This document shows positions 19,448 through 29,325 of a stretch of DNA of 32,520 bases, in pieces. Position numbers and translations under genes: made by a program. The notes below the pieces were generated by a model. That model had not been told where the DNA came from, did no database searches, and saw only the letters and a list, made by a program, of their open reading frames with translations. Where the stretch lies: the NCBI GenBank assembly GCA_031260185.1, contig JAIRKI010000063.1, forward strand, positions 1-32,520, given 5' to 3'. Position 1 is the stretch's first letter. Every line of letters starts with the position of its first letter. Origin of the DNA: Synergistaceae bacterium. GTDB lineage: Bacteria; Synergistota; Synergistia; Synergistales; Synergistaceae.

Positions 19448-20322
19448 CAACCTATTACCTCGATTATGAAAAAAGTCAGAGTGGCGTTGACAAGTATGCT
19501 GTCGAAACGGTCGAGAAAACCGCCGTGCCCTGGTATCAGGCTTCCGGTATCCTTGACGCGCGCCTCGCGCTTCAGGACGCTTTCCGCGAGATCGCCCAAC
19601 TGCCCGGCCACCCCGCACAACGCGCCCAGCAAAACCAGCGGGAAAGGGGGCAGGTCGAAGAGCACCGGAAGAAGGGAACCGCACACGATACTGGCGACGA
19701 CGCCCATCCAAAAACCCTCCCAGCTTTTTGCCGGACTCACCCTGTCACAGAGAGGGGATTCCCCGAACATCGTGCCGGCGAGATACGCGCCCACGTCGCA
19801 ACTCCAGGTACAGAGAAAAATGGTAAGCAGATATTGTTTCCCCAGCGGATGAGAGCGCAGGAGTATCAGGAAACTCCACGGAAGAACCACGTAAACGAGG
19901 CCTGAGAAAGTGCCCCCGATGTTCCAGAGGGCGTAACTGTGCCCGGTCGCCTGACGCCGGACGGTCTCCGTGAAAAGAACGAGCACCGCGATCATCGCCA
20001 TTATCGAGAGCGTCACGGCGTAACTCAATCCTGCCGATACGGCGAGAAGCATCGACACCCCGCCGACGATGCCCAAGCCGCGCGAAAGGCGGAATTTGGT
20101 GTAAAGCAGGCCGTAAAGCTCCCACAACGAGCGGAGCGCTATCAGAGAAGCCACGATATCCCACGCCGCGCCCCCGGCGATTATGGCGCTTACGACACAC
20201 GCCACTATCGCGGCGCCGCTCGCGGTTCGCTTAAAAAAATCGTGTTCCTTGACCGCTGAGGTCTCCCTGGGTCTGCCCGTCTTATCTTCACCACTACGCC
20301 GCAACGGTTTATGAAGCTCCAT
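19447..20322 (-). CDS. cdsA: phosphatidate cytidylyltransferase
   Basis: Multi-TM protein ending SPAKSWEGFWMGVVAS...GDLAESVLKREARVKDTGSLIPGHGGFLDRFDSILVNA. Confidence 0.88.
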   Translation of the reverse strand: MELHKPLRRSGEDKTGRPRETSAVKEHDFFKRTASGAAIVACVVSAIIAGGAAWDIVASLIALRSLWELYGLLYTKFRLSRGLGIVGGVSMLLAVSAGLSYAVTLSIMAMIAVLVLFTETVRRQATGHSYALWNIGGTFSGLVYVVLPWSFLILLRSHPLGKQYLLTIFLCTWSCDVGAYLAGTMFGESPLCDRVSPAKSWEGFWMGVVASIVCGSLLPVLFDLPPFPLVLLGALCGVAGQLGDLAESVLKREARVKDTGSLIPGHGGFLDRFDSILVNATLTFFIIEVIG

Positions 20323-21052
20323 AACGGCGCTCCCTTTCCGAAAAACTCGATATGGCAAGTTCCAGTTCTTTTCCGCCGAACTCGGGCCAGTACAGGTCGG
20401 TGAAATAATACTCGCTGTACGCGCCCTCCCACAGCCAGAAGTTGCTCGTCCTGAAATCCCCGCCGGTCCTTATGATGAGATCGGGATCGGGAATGTCGGG
20501 GGCGTAAAGTTTGCTTCGCACGGCGTCTTCGGTGACCGGGAATTCCGCTCCCTCCGCGAGCAGACGGTTCACCGCGTCAACTATTTCCCGCCTGCCTCCG
20601 TAATTGACGCATATTATCACGTCGATCGCGCGGTTTTCCCGTGTTTTTTCCTCCGCCGCGCGGACGCCCTCGCGTATATCATTGTCGAAAGCGTCCGTCC
20701 TGCCGACGAAACGGATTCTCGCCCCGCGGGCGTGCAGCCGTTCGATCTTGTTTTTCAGATAGAGGCGGAACAGGCCCATCAATCCTTCCACCTCGGAGGC
20801 GGCCCTTTTCCAGTTCTCCGTGGAGAACGCGTAAAGCGACAGGTATTTTACGCCAAATTCATGCGCGCTGTCTATGACGTTCTCGAACGCGCTCATCCCC
20901 GCGCTGTGGCCGGCAATCGCCGGCAATCCCTTTTTTTTTGCCCACCGCCTGTTTCCGTCCATTATAATCCCTATATGTACTGGGATTTTCACCGAACCGC
21001 CGTCAATCGGCAAAAGAAACGCCTCCCGTTCCGCCGGACATTTTCGCTTCAT
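20309..21052 (-). CDS. uppS: isoprenyl transferase (undecaprenyl diphosphate synthase)
   Basis: HIGIIMDGNRRWAKKKGLPAIAGHSAG, LSLYAFSTENWKR, PDLIIRTGGDFRTSNFWLWEGAYSEYYFTDLYWPEF. Confidence 0.92.
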   Translation of the reverse strand: MKRKCPAEREAFLLPIDGGSVKIPVHIGIIMDGNRRWAKKKGLPAIAGHSAGMSAFENVIDSAHEFGVKYLSLYAFSTENWKRAASEVEGLMGLFRLYLKNKIERLHARGARIRFVGRTDAFDNDIREGVRAAEEKTRENRAIDVIICVNYGGRREIVDAVNRLLAEGAEFPVTEDAVRSKLYAPDIPDPDLIIRTGGDFRTSNFWLWEGAYSEYYFTDLYWPEFGGKELELAISSFSERERRYGAS

Positions 21053-21671
21053 CCCATTTTTTTCTGACTTCCTGTATGTCGAGCCAGGCCAAATGTTTGG
21101 GCCCGCCCTGTTTCTTGTCGTACTCGTAACGGAGCAGATAACTGGGGTGGAACATCGGCATCACCGATATCCCCCGCCAGTCGAACCAGCGTCCCCGCAG
21201 CCTGCTTATCGCCTCGGTGGTTTTCAATATCCATTTTGTGGGGGTCGCGCCCAACGTGACAATGATCGCCGGGTTCACGAGCAATATCTGGGTTTGCAGG
21301 AACCTGTCGCACGCCGCTTCCTCGTCGGGCCGAGGGGTTCTGTTTCCGGGCGGCCTGCATTTTACGACGTTCGCTATATATACGTCGTTTCTGTCGATGC
21401 CGACGGACGACAGAATTCTCGTGAGAAGCCGGCCCGCCCTTCCGACGAAGGGACGCCCCGTCTCGTCCTCGGTTTCGCCGGGCCCTTCGCCGACGAACAT
21501 GAGGCGCGAGTTCGCGTCCCCCTCGCCTAAAACCACGTTCGTCCGGGTAGACGCGAGCGCGCAGGCCTCGCAGGAATTCGCCTGCCGGCGGCATTCATCC
21601 CACAGCGCCTCGGCGACGCCGCGTCTTTCATCCCGGTTCAGCGCGAATATCGTCTCTTCCGTCATCTTCAA
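21003..21671 (-). CDS. type-4 uracil-DNA glycosylase
   Basis: CEACALASTRTNVVLGEG, FVGEGPGETEDETGRPFVGRAGRLL, NVVKCRPPGNRTPRPDE. Confidence 0.88.
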   Translation of the reverse strand: MKMTEETIFALNRDERRGVAEALWDECRRQANSCEACALASTRTNVVLGEGDANSRLMFVGEGPGETEDETGRPFVGRAGRLLTRILSSVGIDRNDVYIANVVKCRPPGNRTPRPDEEAACDRFLQTQILLVNPAIIVTLGATPTKWILKTTEAISRLRGRWFDWRGISVMPMFHPSYLLRYEYDKKQGGPKHLAWLDIQEVRKKWDEAKMSGGTGGVSFAD

Positions 21672-22519
21672 AACTCCACGCCCGTCACGCTGACGTTGAC
21701 GTTATAAACGTTGAGGCCGCTGAAATACCCGACGCTTTTTGCGGCGCTCCGCCTGACGGTCTCCGCTATCTGCGGTATGTTTTTCGGGCCGGGCTTGATT
21801 TTCATCTCTATATCTATGGAGAGCGAGTCCTCATCTGTGGATGAAACCCTGCTCACCGGGGCCGAACCGACCTGGGGCACTTTCGACGCTATGTGGGAAG
21901 CCAATTGTTCTATCGCCTCGGGCTCGATATGAACCTCCCCGTAGAAGCTGAAAGGCGGGCGGACTATGGTCTTTTCGCCGTCGTAGGGCGATTTGGAACG
22001 CCAGAGGACTTTCAGCCGCCCAACGAGTTTTCCCGCGAAATTCTTGCGCACCAGCACGTGCGATACCGGTATCACGTGCTGTCCCTTGAGTACTCTCTCT
22101 TTTCGGGCTCTCGCTATTTCCTCCGGCGTCGCCACGTCCTCTATGCGCACGATCCTGTCGGGCGGAGGGAAACCGAGTTTATGAATTATCCTGCGGGCCA
22201 TGTCGTCCGACGTCGCGATGACCATCACGGAGCATGGCGCGGCCTTCTCGAAAAACCGCCTGACCGACGCGAGATGTTCCTCGTACTCGAACATGGCGCG
22301 TCTTATGGCGCGAATCCGGTTGCGTTCCGCCTTCGCGCTCCTTCCGCAAACTATCTCCGTGCGCCGTATCACCAAACCGTCGTCTATGATATATTCCGCG
22401 TCCAGGCAGTCGGCCACCATCTGCGCCCTCTGGCTCTTGCCGGTGCCGGCCGCGCCGGTGAAAGCGCGGGTTCTGACCGACCCGAACGTATTTTGCGCCG
22501 CGATAACGTCACTCATCAC
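21668..22519 (-). CDS. P-loop NTPase with a C-terminal Asp23/Gls24-like segment
   Basis: N-terminal AFTGAAGTGKSQRAQM. C-terminal SIDIEMKIKPGPKNIPQIAETVRRSAAKSVGYFSGLNVYNVNVSVTGVEF resembles the Asp23 pattern. Confidence 0.65.
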   Translation of the reverse strand: MMSDVIAAQNTFGSVRTRAFTGAAGTGKSQRAQMVADCLDAEYIIDDGLVIRRTEIVCGRSAKAERNRIRAIRRAMFEYEEHLASVRRFFEKAAPCSVMVIATSDDMARRIIHKLGFPPPDRIVRIEDVATPEEIARARKERVLKGQHVIPVSHVLVRKNFAGKLVGRLKVLWRSKSPYDGEKTIVRPPFSFYGEVHIEPEAIEQLASHIASKVPQVGSAPVSRVSSTDEDSLSIDIEMKIKPGPKNIPQIAETVRRSAAKSVGYFSGLNVYNVNVSVTGVEF

Positions 22520-23786
22520 CGTCTTCGGCGGGCAGCAGTTCTATCCGCGCCCCCAGCGACGTCATTTTTTCCGTCAGATTCTCGTAACCTCTCCATACAT
22601 GTTTCAACTCCCGCACGACAGTCCGCCCCTCGGCCGCGAGACCCATGAGGATCAGCGCCGCTCCCGCCCTCAGGTCGGAAGCCCTCACTTCGCCTCCGTT
22701 CAACTTCGGCACGCCGATGACGATCAGCGTGTTTCCCAGAGTGTCTATCTTGCCTCCCATGCGCCTCAACTCGGGCACGTGCGCGTAACGCGAGTCGAAC
22801 ACGCTCTCGTGAATGACGCTCGTGCCTTCCGCCACGCACAGCGCCGCCGTTATCTGAGGCTGCACGTCCGTCGGAAAACCGGGATACGGCGACGTGGTCA
22901 GCGTAACGCCGTTCCAGTTTTTTCCGGCGGCATCCAGCGCGACGGAATTCGGGGTCGTCTCGAAATCCACGCCGGCCTCGCCGAGTTTCGACAAAAGAGC
23001 CGCCAGATATTCCGGGTTTATGCCGTTTACCGTTATGCCGCCCCTCGTTATGAGACCGGCCAGAAGATATGTGCTCGCCTCTATCCTGTCGGGTATTATC
23101 CTGACCGTGGCCGACTCCATGTCACGCGTGCCCCTGACGGTTATCGTGCCCGTGCCGTCGCCCTCGACGTATGCCCCCATCGCCCTCAACGCCTGGGCGA
23201 GGTTGGAAATTTCGGGCTCGCGGGCGGCGTTTTCGATGACGGATTGGCCCGGCGTCAGCGCCGCGGTCATGAGCAAATTCTCGGTCGCGCCGACGGACGG
23301 AAAATCGAACGTCACACGGGTCGCCGAAAGCCCCGAAGCGGTCGCGTGAACCGACCCCTGTTCCAGGTCTATCTCGGCGCCCATGCGGGCGAGTCCCTTC
23401 AGGTGAAAATCTATGGGCCTGCTGCCTATGGCGCAGCCTCCGGGTAGCGGCAACACGGCCGCGCCGCACCGCGCGACCAAAGGACCCAAGACGAGCGACG
23501 AGGCCCGCATTTTGCGAACCAGATCCGCCGGAGTCTCCCATTTCAGTTCTTCCGGAACGTCTATCGTCATCCTGCCGTTTTCGAAATTTATTTCGGCGCC
23601 GAGATGCCTCAGCAAATCGGACATCGTATGAATATCGCGCAGATTCGGAACCCGCTCGAGGGTCAGACGTCTGCCGCGCAACAATAAAGCCGAAGCCATC
23701 ACCGGAAGCGCCGCGTTTTTGGCCCCCTGAACCGTTATCGCTCCCGAGAGCGGCGATCCTCCGCGAATTGCCATCGATTCACTCAA
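22509..23786 (-). CDS. murA: UDP-N-acetylglucosamine 1-carboxyvinyltransferase
   Basis: GAKNAALPVMAS; LPGGCAIGSRPIDFHLKGL with active-site Cys; FPTDVQPQITAAL; DLRAGAALILMGLAAEG. Confidence 0.92.
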   Translation of the reverse strand: MSESMAIRGGSPLSGAITVQGAKNAALPVMASALLLRGRRLTLERVPNLRDIHTMSDLLRHLGAEINFENGRMTIDVPEELKWETPADLVRKMRASSLVLGPLVARCGAAVLPLPGGCAIGSRPIDFHLKGLARMGAEIDLEQGSVHATASGLSATRVTFDFPSVGATENLLMTAALTPGQSVIENAAREPEISNLAQALRAMGAYVEGDGTGTITVRGTRDMESATVRIIPDRIEASTYLLAGLITRGGITVNGINPEYLAALLSKLGEAGVDFETTPNSVALDAAGKNWNGVTLTTSPYPGFPTDVQPQITAALCVAEGTSVIHESVFDSRYAHVPELRRMGGKIDTLGNTLIVIGVPKLNGGEVRASDLRAGAALILMGLAAEGRTVVRELKHVWRGYENLTEKMTSLGARIELLPAEDGDE

Positions 23787-23837
23787 TCAATTCACTCCTG
23801 TCGGTATGTCGCCGTCACCAAATATATTACAAAACCC

Positions 23838-23982
23838 CGGGCGCTGCCCGAACCCGGCAGGGAGCAAGCTCCCCGCACTCTCTAAAATTTTTTTTATTTT
23901 CACCCGTAGGGTGAAAATAAAAAAAATTAATAAGGGGTCAAGGGGACTAGGTCCCCTTGTGGGGTACGGGGCGGAGCCCCGT
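23838..23982. repeat. Cluster of five consecutive hairpins (REP/BIME-like)
   Basis: CGGGC/GCCCG 23838-23850; GGGAGC/GCTCCC 23860-23873; perfect 20-bp stem 23886-23905/23909-23928 (loop GTA); CAAGGGGAC/GTCCCCTTG 23939-23959; ACGGGGC/GCCCCGT 23966-23982. Confidence 0.85.
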
Positions 23983-25108
23983 GATTTTGCCTTTCGAGTA
24001 TGTCGGCGATCCGCGCTGAAGCCGCGCCGTCGCCGAAAGGATTTTTATTTTTTTTCTCCTCCGCGCGGCGGTACTCGCCCTCGTCTGAGAGCAATCTGTC
24101 GGCGATACTCACGATATTCTCCGTACTTGTTCCGGCGACGACAGCCGTTCCGGACTCAACGGCCTCGGGGCGTTCCGTGACATCGCGCAGCACAATCACA
24201 GGCTTCCCCAGCGCCGACGCTTCCTCCTGCACGCCGCCGCTGTCGCTCAAAATTATTTTACAATGTTTCAGCGCACGGACAAAATCGGGGTAATCGAGTG
24301 GGTCGCGCAAAATTACCCTGTCGTTATCACCAAGAATTTTTTTCATGGTGTCTCTCACCGCGGGATTTCTGTGCATCGGCACGAGCGCCCGCATACATCC
24401 GTGACGGCGCAGGATTTCAGACAGGGCGAGACAAATCCTTTCCATCGCCTCGCCCCATGACTCGCGCCTGTGCGCCGTCATCAGGATGAAAGGAGAGCCT
24501 TCGAGTCCGGCGAGGGCCGGTGACGCCGTGTCCCCGACGATATCCAGCGCCGAATGAAGCGCGTCGATGACCGTGTTTCCCGTCACGTACAGGCTTTTTT
24601 CGCCAGGACGCTCGCGCCTGAGATTGGATGCGGCATGTTCCGTCGGGGCGAAGAGCCAGCGCGCGATTCTGTCGGTGAGCGTCCTGTTCATCTCCTCCGG
24701 GAACGGCAGGCTCATGTCGAAACTTCTGAGCCCGGCCTCGACGTGGCCTATGGGTATTTTGCGATGAAAAGCGGCGAGCGACGCCGCGAAAGTCGTGGTC
24801 GTATCCCCGTGCACCAATACCGCGTCCGGCCGTCCCGAATCGAACAGCTCTCCCACTCCCGTTATGACCGACGCGGTTATGTAGTCGAGCGACTGAACCC
24901 GCTTCATTATCGCGAGATCCGCGTCGGGCGAGAGGCCGAAGAAAGAGAGCGCCTGACGCAGCATATCGGTATGCTGTCCCGTCGAGATTACCCGCACCGA
25001 GAATTTGCCGCGCTTCCTCAGTTCCCTTACGACGGGCGCCATTTTTATCGCTTCCGGCCGCGTGCCCATCACGACGTCGATTTTTTTCGCGTTTTTCGTG
25101 AACCGCAT
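23927..25108 (-). CDS. wecB: UDP-N-acetylglucosamine 2-epimerase (non-hydrolysing)
   Basis: IDVVMGTRPEAIKMAPVVREL, VHGDTTTTFAASLAAF, VEAGLRSF, MTAHRRESWGE, LSDSGGVQEEA. The upstream extension of the listed ORF overlaps the next gene and is spurious. Confidence 0.9.
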   Translation of the reverse strand: MRFTKNAKKIDVVMGTRPEAIKMAPVVRELRKRGKFSVRVISTGQHTDMLRQALSFFGLSPDADLAIMKRVQSLDYITASVITGVGELFDSGRPDAVLVHGDTTTTFAASLAAFHRKIPIGHVEAGLRSFDMSLPFPEEMNRTLTDRIARWLFAPTEHAASNLRRERPGEKSLYVTGNTVIDALHSALDIVGDTASPALAGLEGSPFILMTAHRRESWGEAMERICLALSEILRRHGCMRALVPMHRNPAVRDTMKKILGDNDRVILRDPLDYPDFVRALKHCKIILSDSGGVQEEASALGKPVIVLRDVTERPEAVESGTAVVAGTSTENIVSIADRLLSDEGEYRRAEEKKNKNPFGDGAASARIADILERQNHGAPPRTPQGDLVPLTPY

Positions 25109-25110
25109 CC

Positions 25111-25980
25111 TCAATACCGCGTCATGAAGTAATATCCCATACCCACCATGGCCATGTGCGTCACGACTATCAGGGACAAAACCTCCCATGTCGCGAGTTT
25201 CAAATCGAGCAGAATATGGTGCAAATGCCCCCGGTCGGGGCAAAACGGGGATCGCCCGCGGGCAATCCTTCGCAGCACGGCAAACAGCGTGTCGGTGACC
25301 GGCATTCCCCCGATCAGAAACAGCGTCAAAAGCATCGGGAACGGGCGCATATGGAAAAAGCCGGGGAAAATATCCCAGGCGAGATGCGACGAACATACGT
25401 AACCGAGGAGCGTGGCGCCGCCGTCGCCCAGAAAGGTGCGCGCGCGGGGAAAATTCCACAGCAGCACTCCCGCGATGAGCCCGCAGAACGGGAGCCATGT
25501 GTAGGGATTTCCGCTTCGGAACGCGAGACAGGACGTAGCGAAAGCGAGCGAAAGGGCGAGCCCGTCCATCCCGTCGACAAAATTATAGGCGTTGGTGCAT
25601 CCGGCGATCCAAACGAGAAACAGCGCCCTCTGATAAATCGAAACCGGCATGGGTATGACAACCCACGCCGCCGAGAGCAAATGCACGAAAAGTCTTTTGA
25701 GCGGGGACATGGGATGCATGTCGTCCATATAACCGACCAGAAACACCAATGTGGCGCCGGTCGAGACGTAAGGAACCTCCACGCCGGGATTCGGATTCAC
25801 GAGCGCCCACAGGAGATATCCCGTCCAAAGGACTATGCCCGCTCCCCTCGGCGTCACCGAGGGATGCCTGTGTCTGTCGCCGGGAACGTCCATGAGGCGG
25901 AACGTCCTGGACAATCTCATGGATACCGGCGTCGCGATGACGCCCCACAAAAAATTCAATATCGCGGAAAAAATCGCCAT
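25111..25980 (-). CDS. WecA/MraY-like glycosyl-1-phosphate transferase
   Basis: YNFVDGMDGLALSLAF, RTFLGDGGATLLGYV, PFCPDRGHLHHILLDL; multi-TM. Confidence 0.85.
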   Translation of the reverse strand: MAIFSAILNFLWGVIATPVSMRLSRTFRLMDVPGDRHRHPSVTPRGAGIVLWTGYLLWALVNPNPGVEVPYVSTGATLVFLVGYMDDMHPMSPLKRLFVHLLSAAWVVIPMPVSIYQRALFLVWIAGCTNAYNFVDGMDGLALSLAFATSCLAFRSGNPYTWLPFCGLIAGVLLWNFPRARTFLGDGGATLLGYVCSSHLAWDIFPGFFHMRPFPMLLTLFLIGGMPVTDTLFAVLRRIARGRSPFCPDRGHLHHILLDLKLATWEVLSLIVVTHMAMVGMGYYFMTRY

Positions 25981-25998
25981 GTTGACGGCAAGCGCTCC

Positions 25999-26469
25999 CT
26001 AACCGCCTTTTTGGGCGCGTGACTCGTAATCGGCTATCTTTTGCCTGCGGACGAGGTGACGCCCTCCATCCGGTTCGCTGCCGAGCCATGCTTTCACGAT
26101 GCCGCGCGCGAGACCGGGGCCGGTCGTTCGTCCCCCCAGGGCGAGCACGTTGGCGGCGTTATGTTCCCTCGACAGGCGCGCCGTGAATTCGTCCGCGCAC
26201 AGGGCCGCGTAAACGCCCTTCACCTTGTTGGCGGTTATCGACATTCCGACGCCCGTGCCGCATACCAGAATCCCGCGGTCCGCCTCGCCGGACGCGACCA
26301 TGCCGGCCGCCCTTATCCCCAAGTCGGGATAATCCGCTGATTTTTCATCCGAATACGCGCCGCAGTCCTCGACGTCATGCCCCAATTCGGACAGATAATT
26401 TTTTATGTCCTCTTTCATCGCGAAACCGGCGTGATCGGAAGCGACCGCTATTTTCATTTTCATGACCAT
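25999..26469 (-). CDS. rpiB: ribose-5-phosphate isomerase B
   Basis: KIAVASDHAGFAMKEDIKNYLSELGHDVEDCGAYS...GILVCGTGVGMSITANKVKGVYAALC. Confidence 0.92.
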   Translation of the reverse strand: MVMKMKIAVASDHAGFAMKEDIKNYLSELGHDVEDCGAYSDEKSADYPDLGIRAAGMVASGEADRGILVCGTGVGMSITANKVKGVYAALCADEFTARLSREHNAANVLALGGRTTGPGLARGIVKAWLGSEPDGGRHLVRRQKIADYESRAQKGG

Positions 26470-26532
26470 TCCTTTCAGTCAAAGGCGCGAGATAATTTTA
26501 TTTCAATCTTCTTTATTTCAAACTTCTCCCCG

Positions 26533-28434
26533 TCAATCGGCCGCGCCTTGCCCCGCCAGCGAAGGCCAGATTGGAACCCAGTCCGAAAAGCGTATCATAT
26601 CTATATTCGAGAACAGGGAGAGAGTCGTATCCGACGGGTAACCGTACGTGGTGACATCAGGGGGCAACGGCACGCTGAGCGCCCATTCGACGCTGCCGTT
26701 CCGCGGAACCCGGTTTATCTCTTCGGTGTAGTATGTCTTGCCGAAGGTCATTCTCGACACGCGGTTCATCAGCACCGACGCCGGCCTCGCGACGGCCATG
26801 ACATCGAGGCGGACTCCCTGTTGCAGAAGAAAGGCCAGAAACGATTCCGCATCGCCGTCCGGCATCGAAATCCTCGAATCGGCCACTATCACGCGCGGAA
26901 TATTTTCGCCCGCTCTCGACAGGCCCGCGATATCGCGCATGACGTCGGAGACCGAGCCGGCTTGTGTCACGCGTTCGCCGCCGGGAAGCGCGCCCCCGGC
27001 GGGAGCGTAAAACCTCGCATCGTCATCGAAGCCGGCTCTTACGGACGTTATCCGCGAAGGCCGCACCTCGCCTCTCCAGATGACCTGCGTCGTAGGCGCT
27101 TTATTTCGTATGAATTTCTGAAAAGGCGACGAGACGGTTCCGCGGAGCGTGAGAATGTCCGCACCCCCGGACGTCTCTATCCGGGGGTCGCTCAGTCTCA
27201 GCGCGCCGAATATCTCGCGGCGTCCCGGCCGCGTCTCTCCCTTCCACCATGTACGCGCGGAAACAGTCGTGGACAGGAGCGAATCTTCGGCCCAGGTCAT
27301 GCTCCACGCCTCGCTCATTCCGTCGGCGACGGTTTTCACATCGGCGGAAACGGCGCCGACCGGATAACGCGAGTATAAAACCCCTCTCTCGGAGAGCGCG
27401 TACAACTCCCCCAACGGGCCCCATTCGACGTCGCGCGGCCTTTCCACATCGAAACTGTCCAGCGGATTCAGCGTATACGCGTCCAAAACGTAGACTTTCC
27501 CGCCGCTCCTGTCCGCTACGGCGAGAAGCGGCCCGTACGCCGCCACGGCCACCGGTTCGAAGAGTTTGCCGCCGCCCTCTTCTCCGTCGGGCGGACGCCA
27601 TTTCAGCGTCTCCTTCACGGCTGGGAATTCCAGGAACCTCAGATATCCTCCGCTTCTGTCCGCGACGGCGAAGAAAGTGGAATCGACGCAAACCGCGTCA
27701 GCGATGTTGATTTCGAGCGAAGGTTCTTCGCCGAGAGTTGCCGTTAAAGAAGAATCCAACGTCATCTTATAGACCGAGCCGTTTTCGAGAAAGACAAAGA
27801 CGATATCCCGCGAGACTGGCACAGCGGCGGCGGGACGCTCCAAAGCGACTGACGCCCGCCGCCCGCCGCCGAATATCCAGACTCTTCCCCCCAAAGTATC
27901 GCACACGAATATATTGTCTCCCGACGAAGAAATTTTCCCCAGCCCGGCGGCTCCCCGCAGGGACAAGGGATCGCTCACTGGCAGCGACATCAGCGAATTG
28001 ACGGTGTGCGAGCTGAAAGAGAGCGCCGAAGGCTCGCCGTCTGCCGCGAGCGAACTTTTTATCATGTCCCGCTCGTGCTTCATGACGTCCAGTATTATGC
28101 GGGCGCGGTAATCGTCGCGCCTCACTTCCATATATTGGCTCATGGAATCCGTCGCGTCGGAATAAAGTCCCAGCCGCCTCTGCGTGAGGCTCCGCATGAA
28201 ATATACGTCGACGAAATACACGTTCCGCGATATCGCATCGGAGAGAGAGTCGAGGGCGTCCCACAGCCGGTTTTGGAGAAAATGGTCATACGCCGCGAAA
28301 AACGCCGATTCCGCCGCCTCCCTGTCCACCGCCGGCTGGATGAGTTCCCCGCCCGTCGTCGCCGCTGGCGCGAAAACCGCCAAAGCCATTATCGTCAACA
28401 GCAAAAACATCTTTTTTACCGCGTTTTCATTCAT
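26533..28434 (-). CDS. exported hypothetical protein with TPR-like N-terminus and propeller-like middle
   Basis: Signal peptide MNENAVKKMFLLLTIMALAVFAPAATTGGEL. TPR-like helices. Repeated GG.V.V/D... segments. Confidence 0.55.
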   Translation of the reverse strand: MNENAVKKMFLLLTIMALAVFAPAATTGGELIQPAVDREAAESAFFAAYDHFLQNRLWDALDSLSDAISRNVYFVDVYFMRSLTQRRLGLYSDATDSMSQYMEVRRDDYRARIILDVMKHERDMIKSSLAADGEPSALSFSSHTVNSLMSLPVSDPLSLRGAAGLGKISSSGDNIFVCDTLGGRVWIFGGGRRASVALERPAAAVPVSRDIVFVFLENGSVYKMTLDSSLTATLGEEPSLEINIADAVCVDSTFFAVADRSGGYLRFLEFPAVKETLKWRPPDGEEGGGKLFEPVAVAAYGPLLAVADRSGGKVYVLDAYTLNPLDSFDVERPRDVEWGPLGELYALSERGVLYSRYPVGAVSADVKTVADGMSEAWSMTWAEDSLLSTTVSARTWWKGETRPGRREIFGALRLSDPRIETSGGADILTLRGTVSSPFQKFIRNKAPTTQVIWRGEVRPSRITSVRAGFDDDARFYAPAGGALPGGERVTQAGSVSDVMRDIAGLSRAGENIPRVIVADSRISMPDGDAESFLAFLLQQGVRLDVMAVARPASVLMNRVSRMTFGKTYYTEEINRVPRNGSVEWALSVPLPPDVTTYGYPSDTTLSLFSNIDMIRFSDWVPIWPSLAGQGAAD

Positions 28435-28527
28435 ACTTTTCGACCTCTGCCCCGTTTGTTTTCGATCATCGCGATTATAACAAGAAAACTCCCGTCGCGA
28501 GCATCCGCGAATCAAGGGCCGGCACGC

Positions 28528-29325
28528 TCATTTCGAGAGAACTATTTCCAATCCGTCCCGCGTGATGAGACTCATCCCCTCCTCCCTCACGACAAAACCG
28601 TTGATTTTGGACAGCGTTTTGAGAAATTTGTCCTCCTGTTCCATCAAATGCCGAGGCCCCGCTTTCCTCGTGGCGGCGCCGTCCGTTATCAAAAGTTTTC
28701 CGTCCGACGCTATCCACGCGGCCGTATAGTCATTCACCGACGCCGTTCCCGTCACGCGTCCGTCCGAATGGAATCGCATGGTCACAGGAGAGCCCGATAT
28801 TTTTTCGTCCCCCAGGGACACGACTTTCCATTCCACGCCGGTGGGAATCTTTAAATCGGAAATCCATATTTCCCCCACCACTGGAGGCAGCTTATCGTAT
28901 CCAACGTAATCCTTGCCGGCTATGACGAGCGCGGCGCTGTCGCTTTCGCACCAAAGGAACGTCCCGGGATCGAGCGTGTGTTCGTACTTCGCGCCCGCCC
29001 CGGCGTCGGCCCTTTTCAAAAGGTAATTTTTCCCGTCGGCCGTGAGCGCGAGTTCATCATCGTTAGCTGTTTCCCTTATCAAGACATAACGAAAATACGA
29101 TATGCCCTTCACGCGAAACACGGCGGTATCTCCGTCGCTCAGGAAATAAGTGGAAGGATCCCCCGTCACTTCGTATTTTTCGCCCAAATCCGCCGCGGCG
29201 CGTTCAAGGACATAGGTTTTTCCGCTTATCTCGGCGGTCAGCGTATCGGTAGGAGCCGCGCCCGCCTGTGCCGGCGCCGAAATAAGCGCCATCGCGACAA
29301 AAAATGCCCAATATATTTTTCTCAT
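28528..29325 (-). CDS. exported protein with C-terminal META/HslJ-like domain
   Basis: Signal peptide MRKIYWAFFVAMALISAPAQAGA. C-terminal VEWKVVSLGDEKISGSPVTMRFHSDGRVTGTASVNDYTAAW...GLEIVL. Confidence 0.55.
   Translation of the reverse strand: MRKIYWAFFVAMALISAPAQAGAAPTDTLTAEISGKTYVLERAAADLGEKYEVTGDPSTYFLSDGDTAVFRVKGISYFRYVLIRETANDDELALTADGKNYLLKRADAGAGAKYEHTLDPGTFLWCESDSAALVIAGKDYVGYDKLPPVVGEIWISDLKIPTGVEWKVVSLGDEKISGSPVTMRFHSDGRVTGTASVNDYTAAWIASDGKLLITDGAATRKAGPRHLMEQEDKFLKTLSKINGFVVREEGMSLITRDGLEIVLSK

Noticed and set aside
22200-23447. 415-aa + strand ORF opposite murA
   Set aside because: Antisense to murA and the P-loop gene; low-complexity Arg-rich composition, no family features.
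25109-25498. N-terminal extension of the wecB ORF
   Set aside because: Overlaps the WecA/MraY-like gene in another frame; the recognisable epimerase begins at MRFTKNAKKIDVVMGTRPEA (25108).
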